DNA of 18,077 bases from an uncultured Gammaproteobacteria bacterium. GTDB taxonomy: Bacteria; Pseudomonadota; Gammaproteobacteria; GCA-2729495. A model generated the notes under the pieces. It was not told the DNA's origin and searched no databases. It saw only the letters and a list, made by a program, of their open reading frames with translations. The stretch spans positions 1 through 18,077 of the forward strand of contig CAMYJV010000027.1 in assembly GCA_947258805.1 (NCBI GenBank), written 5' to 3'. Each line of letters starts with the position of its first letter. The first letter of the stretch is position 1. Position numbers and translations under genes: made by a program. Below are positions 1 to 7,600 of this stretch, piece after piece.

Positions 1-1170
1 GTCCAGTGCTCGCTGGGTCGGCGCCCCGGGTCGGGGTTCGAGTTCCACGGCGCCCATCAGGCCCAGGTTGCGCACGTCAATCACGTGAGGCGCATCGGCC
101 AGTTCGTGCAGCGCCGCCTCGAATACCGGCGCCAGTTCAGCGGCCCTCGCGAACAGCCCTTCGGCGGCATAGACATCGAGCGCCGCCAGCGCGGCGGCCG
201 CTGCCAGCGGATGCCCGGAGTAGGTATAGCCGTGGAACAATTCAATCGTGCGCCCGGGCCCGTGCATAAAGCCGTCGTAAATACGCTGGTCCACCAGCAC
301 CGCGCCCATCGGCACGGCCCCGTTGGTCAATGCCTTCGCCACGGTCATCAGGTCGGGGCGCACGCCGAACAACTCGGCGGCCGACGGCGCGCCGAGGCGA
401 CCCAGAGCGGTAATCACCTCATCGAAGATCAGCAGGATGCCGTGCCGGTTGCAAAGCTCGCGGAGTTTCTCCAGATACCCCACCGGCGGCACCAGCACCC
501 CGGCTGACCCGGCCACCGGCTCGACGATCACCGCCGCAATGGTGGCCGGATCGTGGCGGGCGACCAGCCCTTCCAGTTCGTCGGCGAGATGTGCTCCCCA
601 CGCAGGCTGACCCCGGCTGAACGCGTTGTGCTCCGGCGCGTGCGTATGGGGCAGATGATCGACCCCGGGCAACAGCGCACCGAACTGGCGGCGATTGGCG
701 TCGATACCGCCCACCGAGATGCCGCCGAAGCCCGCGCCATGGTAACCACGCTCGCGGCCGATCAGGCGGGTGCGCCCGGGCTCGCCGTTCAGCTGGTGCC
801 AGGCCAGGGCGATCTTCAGCGCCGTGTCCACGGCTTCGGAGCCGGAATTGGTGAAGAAGACCCTGTTCAGGCCGGCGGGCGCCAGCGCTGCCAGGCGATC
901 GGCGACGCGGAACGCATCGGGGTGGCCAAGCTGGAAGGCGGTCGCATAGTCCAGCCGTTCAGCCTGCGCCTGCACCGCCGCCGTGATCCGAGGGTGACAG
1001 TGGCCCGCGTTGCAGCACCAGAGCCCGGCAATGGCGTCCAGGACCTCGCGCCCGTCAACGGTGCGGTAATACATGCCCGCAGCGCTCTCCATCAGGACCG
1101 GGTGCGACTTGAAGTACCGGTTGGCCGTGAACGGCATCCAGTAGGCGCTGAGATCAGGCATCTGGCTCAT
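1..1170 (-). CDS. Beta-alanine:pyruvate-type (omega-amino acid) aminotransferase, C-terminus cut by window edge
   Basis: This is a PLP-dependent class III (fold type I) aminotransferase. It probably transfers the amino group of beta-alanine or another omega-amino acid to pyruvate in the cytoplasm. The frame opens at ATG 1168-1170 and stays open to base 1, giving 390 residues; family members usually have about 440-450, so some 50-60 C-terminal residues lie outside. Visible marks are MPFTANRYFK near residue 12, typical of beta-alanine:pyruvate transaminases, GLWCCNAGH at 49-57, FTNSGSEA near 110 for PLP phosphate binding, FDEV with Asp250 for the pyridine nitrogen, and AKALTNG with the probable Schiff-base Lys279. 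No clear Shine-Dalgarno precedes the ATG, and a second in-frame ATG lies three codons in. It diverges from the CBS-protein gene across about 130 bases. The family is secure. The exact amine donor is inferred, because related enzymes use putrescine, taurine or other omega-amines. Confidence 0.9.
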   Translation of the reverse strand, partial: MSQMPDLSAYWMPFTANRYFKSHPVLMESAAGMYYRTVDGREVLDAIAGLWCCNAGHCHPRITAAVQAQAERLDYATAFQLGHPDAFRVADRLAALAPAGLNRVFFTNSGSEAVDTALKIALAWHQLNGEPGRTRLIGRERGYHGAGFGGISVGGIDANRRQFGALLPGVDHLPHTHAPEHNAFSRGQPAWGAHLADELEGLVARHDPATIAAVIVEPVAGSAGVLVPPVGYLEKLRELCNRHGILLIFDEVITALGRLGAPSAAELFGVRPDLMTVAKALTNGAVPMGAVLVDQRIYDGFMHGPGRTIELFHGYTYSGHPLAAAAALAALDVYAAEGLFARAAELAPVFEAALHELADAPHVIDVRNLGLMGAVELEPRPGAPTQRALD

Positions 1171-1302
1171 AGGGCGGCGGGAGCGTGGCGACAAGCGAAC
1201 GTTAAACCCAAGGCGCCTCGCCAACAACACCGGTATAGGTAATACTGCGGATTGTTCCGCCGGCCCGACCCGGAAGAATCAACTCTGACACTGGAACAGA
1301 CC

Positions 1303-1737
1303 GTGAAACGCATACCCGCCATCAAGACCATCATGACGCCATTCCCCTATTCGGTGGACGAAGGCGCCACGGTGGATGTGGCCCTTGAATTCATGCGCGA
1401 GCATCAGATTCGCCATCTGCCGGTGACGAACGACGGCAATCTCGCCGGCATGATTTCCGACCGGGACATCAAACTGATGCTGGGCCCGGATTTCGCCTAC
1501 CCCAAGGGCAATGAACTGCGGGTGCGCGATGCGATGGTGCGCGATGCATATATCGTCGATCTCGAGACCCGGCTGGATCAAGTGCTGGAGCATATGGCCG
1601 ACCAGCAGCTGGGGTCGGCCATCGTTACCCGCAAGGGCAGGCTCGCGGGCGTATTCACCGTGACTGACGCATGCCAGGCCTTCGCCGAGCACCTGCGGGA
1701 ACAGTTGCGCCGCTCGGGTGGCAATACGGCTGCCTGA
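1303..1737 (+). CDS. CBS-pair domain protein
   Basis: This small cytoplasmic protein consists almost entirely of two tandem CBS domains. The first starts near AIKTIMTPFPYSV and contains HLPVTNDGNLAGMISDRDI. The second starts near VRDAMVRDAYIV and ends with the matching AGVFTVTDA. CBS pairs usually bind adenosine nucleotides or SAM and act as sensors, but nothing here identifies a ligand or partner. I chose GTG 1303 (144 residues) because a GGAA sits about 7 bases upstream and the first CBS domain follows at once. The same frame is open back to TTG 1252, and a 161-residue form cannot be excluded. The gene diverges from the aminotransferase and leads a co-directional run, with 47 bases before the next gene. 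The domain call is firm and the function unknown. Confidence 0.85.
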   Translation: MKRIPAIKTIMTPFPYSVDEGATVDVALEFMREHQIRHLPVTNDGNLAGMISDRDIKLMLGPDFAYPKGNELRVRDAMVRDAYIVDLETRLDQVLEHMADQQLGSAIVTRKGRLAGVFTVTDACQAFAEHLREQLRRSGGNTAA

Positions 1738-1784
1738 ACAATGAACCAGAAAGGCCCCAGGCCCTGACGGGCGCGGAGGAATGC

Positions 1785-2396
1785 ATGACCCAGGATACCG
1801 ACGGCCAACTCACAAGCCTCGACATCAGCGAACCGATCTGGGAGCGTTTTTTTACCCTCGCCCCCATCGTGCTGGTCGGTACGCAGGAACCGGATGGCAA
1901 ACCGGATATCGCGCCCAAGCACCTGGCGATTCCGATGAGCTGGGACAATTATTTCGGTTTTGTCTGCACGCCCCGGCACGCAACCTATACGAACGTCCAG
2001 CGGACCGGCGTATTCACGGTCACTTATCCGCGCCCGGAGCAGGTGCTCTATACGAGCCTTGCCGCATCTCCACGCTGCGGCGACGGCGGCGACAAGCCGG
2101 TGCTGAACGCCTTCGACACGATACCGGCCAAACAGGTTGATGGCGTATTTGTCGCCGGTGGCTACGTGTACCTGGAATGCGAGCTGTTCAAGATCGTCGA
2201 CGGCTTTGACGTGAACAGCCTGATCACCGGCCGCGTCGTGGCTGCCCACGTGCATCGAGACGCGTTGCGTATTTCCGATGCCGACGACCAGGACCTGCTG
2301 CGCAAGGCGCCGCTGTTCGCGTACCTGTATCCGGGTCGCTTTGCGAGCATCGCCGATACGAACGCATTCCCAATGCCGGCGGGCATGAAGCGCTAG
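1785..2396 (+). CDS. Flavin reductase-like (FMN-binding split-barrel) protein
   Basis: This 203-residue protein resembles the flavin reductase-like split-barrel family, whose members bind FMN and either reduce flavin with NAD(P)H or act as stand-alone flavoproteins. Family-like features are the LAPIVLVGTQEPDGKPDIAPK segment near residues 25-45, where the strand and turn line the FMN pocket, then SWDNYFGFVC, HATYTNVQRTGVFTVTYP and the late LLRKAPLFAYLYPGRFASI. Length fits the family. The start at ATG 1785 is supported by a strong GGAGGA at 1775-1780, 4 bases upstream; ATG 1781 is out of frame. It sits between the CBS protein and the M20 peptidase with only 3 bases to the latter, so co-transcription is very likely. 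Substrate and electron partner cannot be read from the sequence. Confidence 0.8.
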   Translation: MTQDTDGQLTSLDISEPIWERFFTLAPIVLVGTQEPDGKPDIAPKHLAIPMSWDNYFGFVCTPRHATYTNVQRTGVFTVTYPRPEQVLYTSLAASPRCGDGGDKPVLNAFDTIPAKQVDGVFVAGGYVYLECELFKIVDGFDVNSLITGRVVAAHVHRDALRISDADDQDLLRKAPLFAYLYPGRFASIADTNAFPMPAGMKR

Positions 2397-2399
2397 CCT

Positions 2400-3575
2400 A
2401 TGCCTGGCTTTGCGCAGCAGTTGCTGGCTACGCTGGCGCAACAGCGCGGCTCCATGCTGCAGTTGCTCGAGCGCCTGGCCCTGATTGAATCACCTTCGTC
2501 GGATGCCGGCACCCAGTTGCCGGTGCAGCGCCTGATCAGCGACCAGCTGGAGGCGCTGGGCTTTCGCGTCCGGCCACTGCCAGGCCGCAGCACCGGCGGC
2601 GCGCTGTTCGCCAGCCCTGTAAAACGTTCCCGCGGGCAACCCGTGCAACTGCTGCTCGGCCACTACGACACGGTCTGGCCCGTCGGCACGCTGCGGGATA
2701 TGCCTTTCGAGGTAGACGGCAACGTCGTTCGCGGCCCCGGGGTATTCGACATGAAGGGCGGCATCGTGCAAATCGTATTTGCGCTCCAGGCCGTCGCCGC
2801 CCTCGGGGCTGAAATCGCGGTCACGCCCGTCATCCTGCTGAACTCCGACGAGGAGATCGGCAGCCGGGAATCCACGCGCCACATCCGCCGGCTGGCGCGC
2901 ATTGCCAACCGCGCGCTGGTGATGGAACCCTCCATGGGCCCGGAAGGCACGATCAAGACCACCCGCAAGGGCGTGGGCCGCTTCACCGTGCGCGCGCGCG
3001 GCAAAGCCGCCCATGCGGGGCTCGATCCCGAAAGCGGTGCGAGTGCAATACTCGAACTGTCTCATGTAATTCAGAAACTGTTCGGGCTGAACGATCCACA
3101 GCGAGGGGTGTCCGTGAACGTTGGTACCATCGACGGCGGGATCCGGCCGAACGTGATCGCGCCGGAGAGCACGGCCGTAATCGACGTGCGGGTCAAGAGC
3201 CAGGCAGATGCCGAGAGAGTCACTGCGGCCATTGCCGGAATTCGCCCGCAAACGCCCGGCGTCGAGCTGGATATCGACGGCTACATCGGCCGCCCGCCGC
3301 TGGAACCCACACCCGCCAACCAGGCCCTGTGGCAACTGGCCCGCGAGTTGGGCACCGAGTTGGAGCTCACGCTGGAAGAAGGCCTGGCGGGCGGGGGCTC
3401 CGACGGCAGCACCGCCAGCCAGTACACCGCGACCCTGGATGGCCTCGGGCCCGTGGGCGACGGCGCCCACGCCCGGCACGAACACCTGCTGATCGACCGT
3501 ACGATCGAACGCACGGCCCTCCTCGCCATGCTGATCCTGGCCCCGCCGCTGGAGGCGATCCATGAGCACGCATGA
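2400..3575 (+). CDS. M20 family zinc metallopeptidase (carboxypeptidase G2/glutamate carboxypeptidase-like)
   Basis: This is a 391-residue di-zinc amidohydrolase of the M20 family, closest in pattern to carboxypeptidase G2-like enzymes that release C-terminal glutamate or similar residues from N-acyl amino acids. The full metal set is visible: His88 and Asp90 in GHYDTVWP, bridging Asp117 in GVFDMKGG, catalytic Glu151 and metal ligand Glu152 in NSDEEIGSRES, Glu176 in ALVMEPSM, and His357 in VGDGAH. The dimerisation (lid) domain lies around residues 185-295, beginning at GRFTVRARGKAAHAG. There is no signal peptide, so it should act in the cytoplasm. The start ATG at 2400 follows the previous stop by 3 bases. 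The end overlaps the P-loop gene by 14 bases, suggesting translational coupling and a shared pathway. The family is certain and the substrate unknown; other M20 activities such as aminoacylase or desuccinylase are possible. Confidence 0.88.
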   Translation: MPGFAQQLLATLAQQRGSMLQLLERLALIESPSSDAGTQLPVQRLISDQLEALGFRVRPLPGRSTGGALFASPVKRSRGQPVQLLLGHYDTVWPVGTLRDMPFEVDGNVVRGPGVFDMKGGIVQIVFALQAVAALGAEIAVTPVILLNSDEEIGSRESTRHIRRLARIANRALVMEPSMGPEGTIKTTRKGVGRFTVRARGKAAHAGLDPESGASAILELSHVIQKLFGLNDPQRGVSVNVGTIDGGIRPNVIAPESTAVIDVRVKSQADAERVTAAIAGIRPQTPGVELDIDGYIGRPPLEPTPANQALWQLARELGTELELTLEEGLAGGGSDGSTASQYTATLDGLGPVGDGAHARHEHLLIDRTIERTALLAMLILAPPLEAIHEHA

Positions 3576-4608
3576 GGCCGAAAGCCCGCGCCACTTCCTG
3601 TCGTCCGTGACCCGCATCAGCGACCTCGAGACCGGAGGATTCGAAACGCGCACGCGGCCGCGGGCAGACTGGGCCACCGGCGACTACATCGTCGGCTGTG
3701 TGACGGGGAGACCGACGGCCCTGTATCAAGTGGAGCTTGCCAACGGCCGCATGACCGGAGTCCTGGAGGGCGACCTCATCGTCGGGGTCCTGGGTGACCG
3801 GGCGGCCACGCTGGAAGGCGTGGGCAGTTGGCAGGCCATCGGGCCAGACGGTAAATTCCAGGCGCTGACTACGGCCGGCCTGATGGGCCGCGCCACCTCT
3901 ACGTCGGCCCTCGTGCCCGGGTTGATGAACCTGAGCTACAGGGGTCACGTCGTGCGCGGCGACCGACACTTGCGCATGGCCGACTTTGTGCCGGAGGCAG
4001 CGGAACAGCCCCTCGATGTGCCGGTGATTTTGCTGGTGGGCACATCCATGTCGGCAGGCAAGACCACGACCGGGCGGTTCATCATTCACGAGCTGAAGAA
4101 AAGCGGTCTGCGGATCGTCGGCGCAAAATTTACCGGCGCGGCCCGCTACCGGGATGTGCTGACCTTCGGCGATGCCGGCGCCGACGCCATTCTCGACTTC
4201 GTGGATGCCGGCCTGCCCTCCACGGTTGTACCCCGCAAAGCTTTCAAGTCGGCGATGCGCTACATGCTGAACCGCGTCGCCGCGCTGAAGCCCGACGTGC
4301 TGGTAGCCGAAGCCGGGGCATCACCCCTGGAACCCTACAACGGCGACATCGCCATCGACGCACTGCAAAAGAATATGCGGCTCGTGGCCCTGTCGGCCTC
4401 CGATCCCTACGCCGTGGTGGGCGTGCAAACGGCTTTTGGCCTGACGCCGGACCTGATCACCGGCCCGGCGACCAATACCACGGCCGGAATTGCCCTGGTG
4501 GAGAAACTCACCGGCATACCTGCCTTGAATCTGCTGGACCCGGACAGCTCACTGCCAAAGCTGAGACAGATACTGCGCGACGCGTTCCCGGATCTTCTGG
4601 TAGATTGA
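3562..4608 (+). CDS. P-loop NTPase-type protein resembling DUF1611 family, function uncertain
   Basis: This 348-residue protein has two parts. Residues 1 to about 150 form a glycine- and strand-rich region with GDLIVGVLGDRAATLEG. Residues from about 155 form a nucleotide-binding domain. The P-loop is GTSMSAGKTTT at 160-170 with Lys167; its spacing (G-x5-GKT) matches dethiobiotin synthetase/CobQ-like enzymes rather than a standard Walker A. Further conserved-looking stretches are VGAKFTGAARYRDV and PDVLVAEAGASPLEP, the latter like a Walker B acidic segment. The order resembles DUF1611 proteins, some of which (DgcN) are reported as D-glutamate N-acetyltransferases paired with amidohydrolases, but the resemblance here is loose. 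GGAGG at 3551-3555, 6 bases upstream, fixes the ATG start inside the end of the M20 gene. An ATP-dependent step on an amino-acid-like substrate handled by the neighbouring peptidase is a guess. Confidence 0.75.
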   Translation: MSTHEAESPRHFLSSVTRISDLETGGFETRTRPRADWATGDYIVGCVTGRPTALYQVELANGRMTGVLEGDLIVGVLGDRAATLEGVGSWQAIGPDGKFQALTTAGLMGRATSTSALVPGLMNLSYRGHVVRGDRHLRMADFVPEAAEQPLDVPVILLVGTSMSAGKTTTGRFIIHELKKSGLRIVGAKFTGAARYRDVLTFGDAGADAILDFVDAGLPSTVVPRKAFKSAMRYMLNRVAALKPDVLVAEAGASPLEPYNGDIAIDALQKNMRLVALSASDPYAVVGVQTAFGLTPDLITGPATNTTAGIALVEKLTGIPALNLLDPDSSLPKLRQILRDAFPDLLVD

Positions 4609-4634
4609 AGCCAACCTGGCCGGGCGGCTGATTC

Positions 4635-5168
4635 ATGGCCCACGACGATAAACAAGACCGGGCTTTCCTGCCTCTGAACATCGCGGTGCTGACGGTGTCG
4701 GACACCCGCACGGAAGCCACCGACAAATCGGGCGCGCTGCTGCGCGACCGCCTTGAAGCCGCAGGCCACCGGCTGGCCGAAAAGGCCATCGAACCCGACG
4801 ACATGTACCAAATCCGGGCCACGGTGTCGCGCTGGATTGCCGACCCCGACGTGCAGGTGGTGCTCACCACCGGCGGCACCGGCGTGACCGGGCGCGATGG
4901 CACCCCGGAAGCCGTTACCCCGCTTCTCGACAAGGTCATTGACGGGTTCGGCGAAGTATTCCGCGCGCTGTCCTACGCAGACATCGGTACGTCGACCCTG
5001 CAGTCCCGTTGCGTTGCCGGTGTCGCGAACGGTACTTACATATTCAGCCTGCCGGGCTCTTCCAATGCCTGCGCCACCGGCTGGGATCGCCTGATCGTTT
5101 CACAACTCGACCACCGCACGCGGCCCTGCAATCTCGTGGAGCTGATGCCACGCCTGCTGGAACACTGA
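4635..5168 (+). CDS. moaB: Molybdenum cofactor biosynthesis protein B
   Basis: This 177-residue protein belongs to the MoaB/MogA family, which binds molybdopterin and takes part in its adenylation during molybdenum cofactor synthesis. The fold marks are clear: IAVLTVSDTRTEATDKSG near residues 16-33, VVLTTGGTGVTGRDGTPEAV near 75-94 for pterin-phosphate binding, FRALSYADIGTSTLQSR, and FSLPGSSNACATGWDRLI near 136-153. Length is close to E. coli MoaB (170) and shorter than MogA, so MoaB is preferred. The ATG at 4635 lies 26 bases after the P-loop gene and 9 bases separate its stop from gloB, so it is part of the same transcript. No other molybdenum-cofactor gene occurs in the window. In E. coli MoaB is dispensable where MogA is present. 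Confidence 0.93.
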   Translation: MAHDDKQDRAFLPLNIAVLTVSDTRTEATDKSGALLRDRLEAAGHRLAEKAIEPDDMYQIRATVSRWIADPDVQVVLTTGGTGVTGRDGTPEAVTPLLDKVIDGFGEVFRALSYADIGTSTLQSRCVAGVANGTYIFSLPGSSNACATGWDRLIVSQLDHRTRPCNLVELMPRLLEH

Positions 5169-5177
5169 GTCGCTGCC

Positions 5178-5951
5178 ATGAGCAAGCTGCAGATTTATAT
5201 GTTTCCGGCGCTGCAGGACAATTATTGCTACCTGCTGCATGACGAGACGAGCGGCAAGACCGCCGTGGTCGATACCCCGGAAGTTGCGGCCATACAAAAG
5301 GCGCTTGCAGACACCGGCTGGCAGCTCGACTACATCCTGAATACCCATCATCACTGGGATCACGCCGGCGGCAATATTGAACTAAAGGCACAGACCGGCT
5401 GCAAGGTCGTAGGCCCGAAGGCGGACACCGACCGGATTCCCGCTATCGACATCGAGGTGGGTGAAGGTGATGAGTTCCGTCTCGGTCACAGCGCGGCGCG
5501 CATCTACGATACGCCGGGCCATACCCGGGGCCACATCGTGTATCACTTTGCCGATGACACCGCCGCCTTCGTTGGCGACACCCTGTTCGCCATGGGCTGC
5601 GGCCGGGTGTTCGAAGGCACGCCGGCGCAAATGTGGAATTCGTTGAAGAAACTGCGCGACGTGCTGCCAGATACGACACGAATCTATTGCGCCCATGAAT
5701 ACACCCAGGGCAACGCCCGCTTCGCGCTGTCCGTGGAGCCGGACAACGCCGAGCTGAAGGCCCGCGCTGCTGAAGTGGACCGCCTGCGTGCGGCCGGTAA
5801 GGCAACGGTGCCGAGCACCATGGCCCTGGAAAAAGCCACCAACCCTTTTCTCAGGCCGGAAAGCCCCGGGCTGATGGCGGCGCTCGACCTGACCGGCGCA
5901 GATCCGGTCAGCGTGTTTGCCGAGACGCGGCGGCGCAAGGATCACTTCTGA
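5178..5951 (+). CDS. gloB: Hydroxyacylglutathione hydrolase (glyoxalase II)
   Basis: This 257-residue metallo-beta-lactamase-fold enzyme hydrolyses S-D-lactoylglutathione to D-lactate and glutathione, the second step of methylglyoxal detoxification in the cytoplasm. The family motif THHHWDH at residues 56-62 supplies metal ligands His57, His59, Asp61 and His62. Later ligands are in TPGHTRGH and FVGDTLF, followed by GCGRVFEGT, CAHEYT and NARFA. The carboxy end RRRKDHF is typical of the glyoxalase II C-terminal domain that binds glutathione. The opening QIYMFPALQDNYCYLL also fits GloB. The length matches bacterial GloB (about 250-260). The gene lies between moaB and the small zinc-ribbon gene; the stop is followed by the next ATG after 2 bases. 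No glyoxalase I gene is in the window. Confidence 0.95.
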   Translation: MSKLQIYMFPALQDNYCYLLHDETSGKTAVVDTPEVAAIQKALADTGWQLDYILNTHHHWDHAGGNIELKAQTGCKVVGPKADTDRIPAIDIEVGEGDEFRLGHSAARIYDTPGHTRGHIVYHFADDTAAFVGDTLFAMGCGRVFEGTPAQMWNSLKKLRDVLPDTTRIYCAHEYTQGNARFALSVEPDNAELKARAAEVDRLRAAGKATVPSTMALEKATNPFLRPESPGLMAALDLTGADPVSVFAETRRRKDHF

Positions 5952-5953
5952 GC

Positions 5954-6136
5954 ATGCTGGTCGAACGCACGGTGACCTGTCCGGCTTGCTGGGAACCCGT
6001 GGACCTGCAGCTGGACCTGTCGGGGGAAAACCAGGACTACATCGAAGACTGCGCCGTGTGCTGCCGGCCCATGCGCATCATCTATACGGTGCACGCCGGC
6101 GAACTGGCGGAACTCCAGGTGGAGAGCGCGGCCTAG
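5954..6136 (+). CDS. Small CPxC-motif cysteine-rich (zinc-ribbon-like) protein
   Basis: This 60-residue protein has two cysteine pairs suited to a zinc ribbon: Cys9 and Cys12 in TCPACWEP, and Cys33 and Cys36 in CAVCCRPM, with an extra Cys37. It matches the CPxCG-motif cysteine-rich protein family, small proteins of unknown role common in Proteobacteria. Here the usual glycine after the second Cys is replaced by tryptophan. The segment GENQDYIEDC between the pairs is typical of the family. The ATG follows the gloB stop by 2 bases, and AAGGA at 5938-5942 inside the gloB end can serve as ribosome site, so the two genes are probably coupled. glgA begins 18 bases after its stop. Although short, the conserved motif layout makes it a real gene. 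Confidence 0.85.
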   Translation: MLVERTVTCPACWEPVDLQLDLSGENQDYIEDCAVCCRPMRIIYTVHAGELAELQVESAA

Positions 6137-6154
6137 GCTGCGCCAGCGCCAGGC

Positions 6155-7600
6155 ATGAGGATCCTGCACGTCGCGGCGGAAGTGGCGCCCTTCGCCAAAG
6201 CCGGCGGTCTGGCCGATGTGGCCGGCGGCCTGTCTGCAGAACAACGCGCGGCGGGCCACGATGTGCGCGTCATCATGCCGGACTATCGCGCCGTGCGTCC
6301 GCCGCACCTGGCACTCGAGCCAACCGGTCAGCCTCATCACGCCACCGTGGGGGGCGGAGAAGTCTATTACGACTACCAATGCCTGCCCGAGTACGCCGAT
6401 TACGCAACGATGTACTTCGTCTCCTGTCGGGAATTTTTTGGTACCGGCGGGATCTACGGCGCCGGCGAGCGGGAAGCCCAACGCTTTTTGTTGCTCAGCC
6501 GGGCCGCCGTGGAGCTGTGCCGCGACCTGCAGTGGGCACCGGACATCGTGCATTGTCATGACTGGCACACGGCACTGGTGCCACAGCTGATGGCTGAAGA
6601 CCGACACACAGAGCAACTCTTTCGCGACAGCCGTTCTGTACTGACCATCCACAACATCAGTTACCAGGGCGTGTATCCGACGCGAGTGCTGGATGAGGCG
6701 GGCCTCGGCAGTATTCACGCGGCCCTCGAAGACAGCGTGGTCAAAGACGAAATCAATTTCCTGCGTGCCGGCATCGAGTCAGCCGATATGGTGACCACCG
6801 TCAGCCCCACTCACGCCGAGGAAATTCGAACCCCGACGCACGGCATGGGCCTGGACGAAGCGCTGCTCGCCCGGGGCGATCGCTTTGTCGGTATCTTGAA
6901 CGGCGCCGATTACCGACACTGGGACCCAACGAAGGACACGGCCCTGGCCAGCATGTATTCCCGCGCCACGCTGGGTGGCAAGGCTGCGTGCAAGCGCGCC
7001 CTGCTGCACGAACTGGGCCTGGAGACAGATCCGGATGCGCCCCTGCTCGGCATGGTCTCGCGGCTGGTGGAGCAAAAAGGCAGTGACCTCGTGGTGGCAG
7101 CGCTGCCCGCGATCCTGGCCGAGCAGGGGCTGGGCCTGGCAGTCCTGGGTGACGGCGATCCCGTGTATGCCGCCGCACTGCGAGATCTCAGCGCCGCGTT
7201 TCCAGGCCGCGTGGCTTTTGTGCAAGCCTACAATGAGGACCTCTCCCATCGAATCGTGGCCGGGAGCGACCTGTTCCTGGTGCCGTCGCGCTATGAGCCA
7301 TGCGGCCTGACACAGATGTATGCAATGCGCTACGGCAGCGTGCCGGTCGTTCGCCAGATCGGGGGCCTGGCCGACACCGTGCAGCACTATGACCCGGCCG
7401 CTGGCACGGGCACCGGCAGCGTATTTCTTGATGCCGACCCCAACGGCCTGCGCTGGGCGCTGGAGACCGCGCTGCACTGGTATCGTGACCCTGAACAATG
7501 GCAGCGCGTGCAAGCCAACGGCATGAGCAGCGATTTTTCATGGGCGAAACAGGCGCCCGAGTACGAAGCCTTATATCGCCGAGCGCTCGCGGACCACTAG
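6155..7600 (+). CDS. glgA: Glycogen synthase (ADP-glucose type, GT5)
   Basis: This 481-residue cytoplasmic GT-B glycosyltransferase moves glucose from ADP-glucose to the non-reducing end of alpha-1,4-glucan. Lys15 in FAKAGGLADV is the ADP-glucose-binding KxGG motif at the amino end. HCHDWHTALVP and LTIHNISYQGVYP in the N domain and VTTVSPTHAEEI near the domain hinge are standard. In the C domain, VSRLVEQKGSDL and RYEPCGLTQMYAMRYGSVP with Glu381 form the donor site, and IGGLADTV follows. Length agrees with bacterial GlgA (about 477). ATG 6155 puts the KxGG lysine at position 15, as in E. coli. It may be read from the upstream run, since only 18 bases separate it from the zinc-ribbon gene. Its last 30 bases overlap the end of malQ on the opposite strand. 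Confidence 0.96.
   Translation: MRILHVAAEVAPFAKAGGLADVAGGLSAEQRAAGHDVRVIMPDYRAVRPPHLALEPTGQPHHATVGGGEVYYDYQCLPEYADYATMYFVSCREFFGTGGIYGAGEREAQRFLLLSRAAVELCRDLQWAPDIVHCHDWHTALVPQLMAEDRHTEQLFRDSRSVLTIHNISYQGVYPTRVLDEAGLGSIHAALEDSVVKDEINFLRAGIESADMVTTVSPTHAEEIRTPTHGMGLDEALLARGDRFVGILNGADYRHWDPTKDTALASMYSRATLGGKAACKRALLHELGLETDPDAPLLGMVSRLVEQKGSDLVVAALPAILAEQGLGLAVLGDGDPVYAAALRDLSAAFPGRVAFVQAYNEDLSHRIVAGSDLFLVPSRYEPCGLTQMYAMRYGSVPVVRQIGGLADTVQHYDPAAGTGTGSVFLDADPNGLRWALETALHWYRDPEQWQRVQANGMSSDFSWAKQAPEYEALYRRALADH

Noticed and set aside
1171..1302. Promoter pair between the aminotransferase and CBS genes
   Set aside because: TATAGG and TAATACT at 1234-1246 look like -10 elements for the plus strand, but no -35 at a proper distance was found on either strand, so I did not list a promoter.
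1671..1784. Upstream extension of the flavin-reductase-like protein into the CBS gene
   Set aside because: GGAGGA directly before ATG 1785 and the start of family similarity near residue 18 argue for the shorter form. The extension overlaps the CBS coding end.
2490..3677. 395-codon open frame antisense to the M20 peptidase gene
   Set aside because: The plus strand carries every M20 metal ligand. The antisense frame has biased, family-less composition and exists because high GC removes stops.
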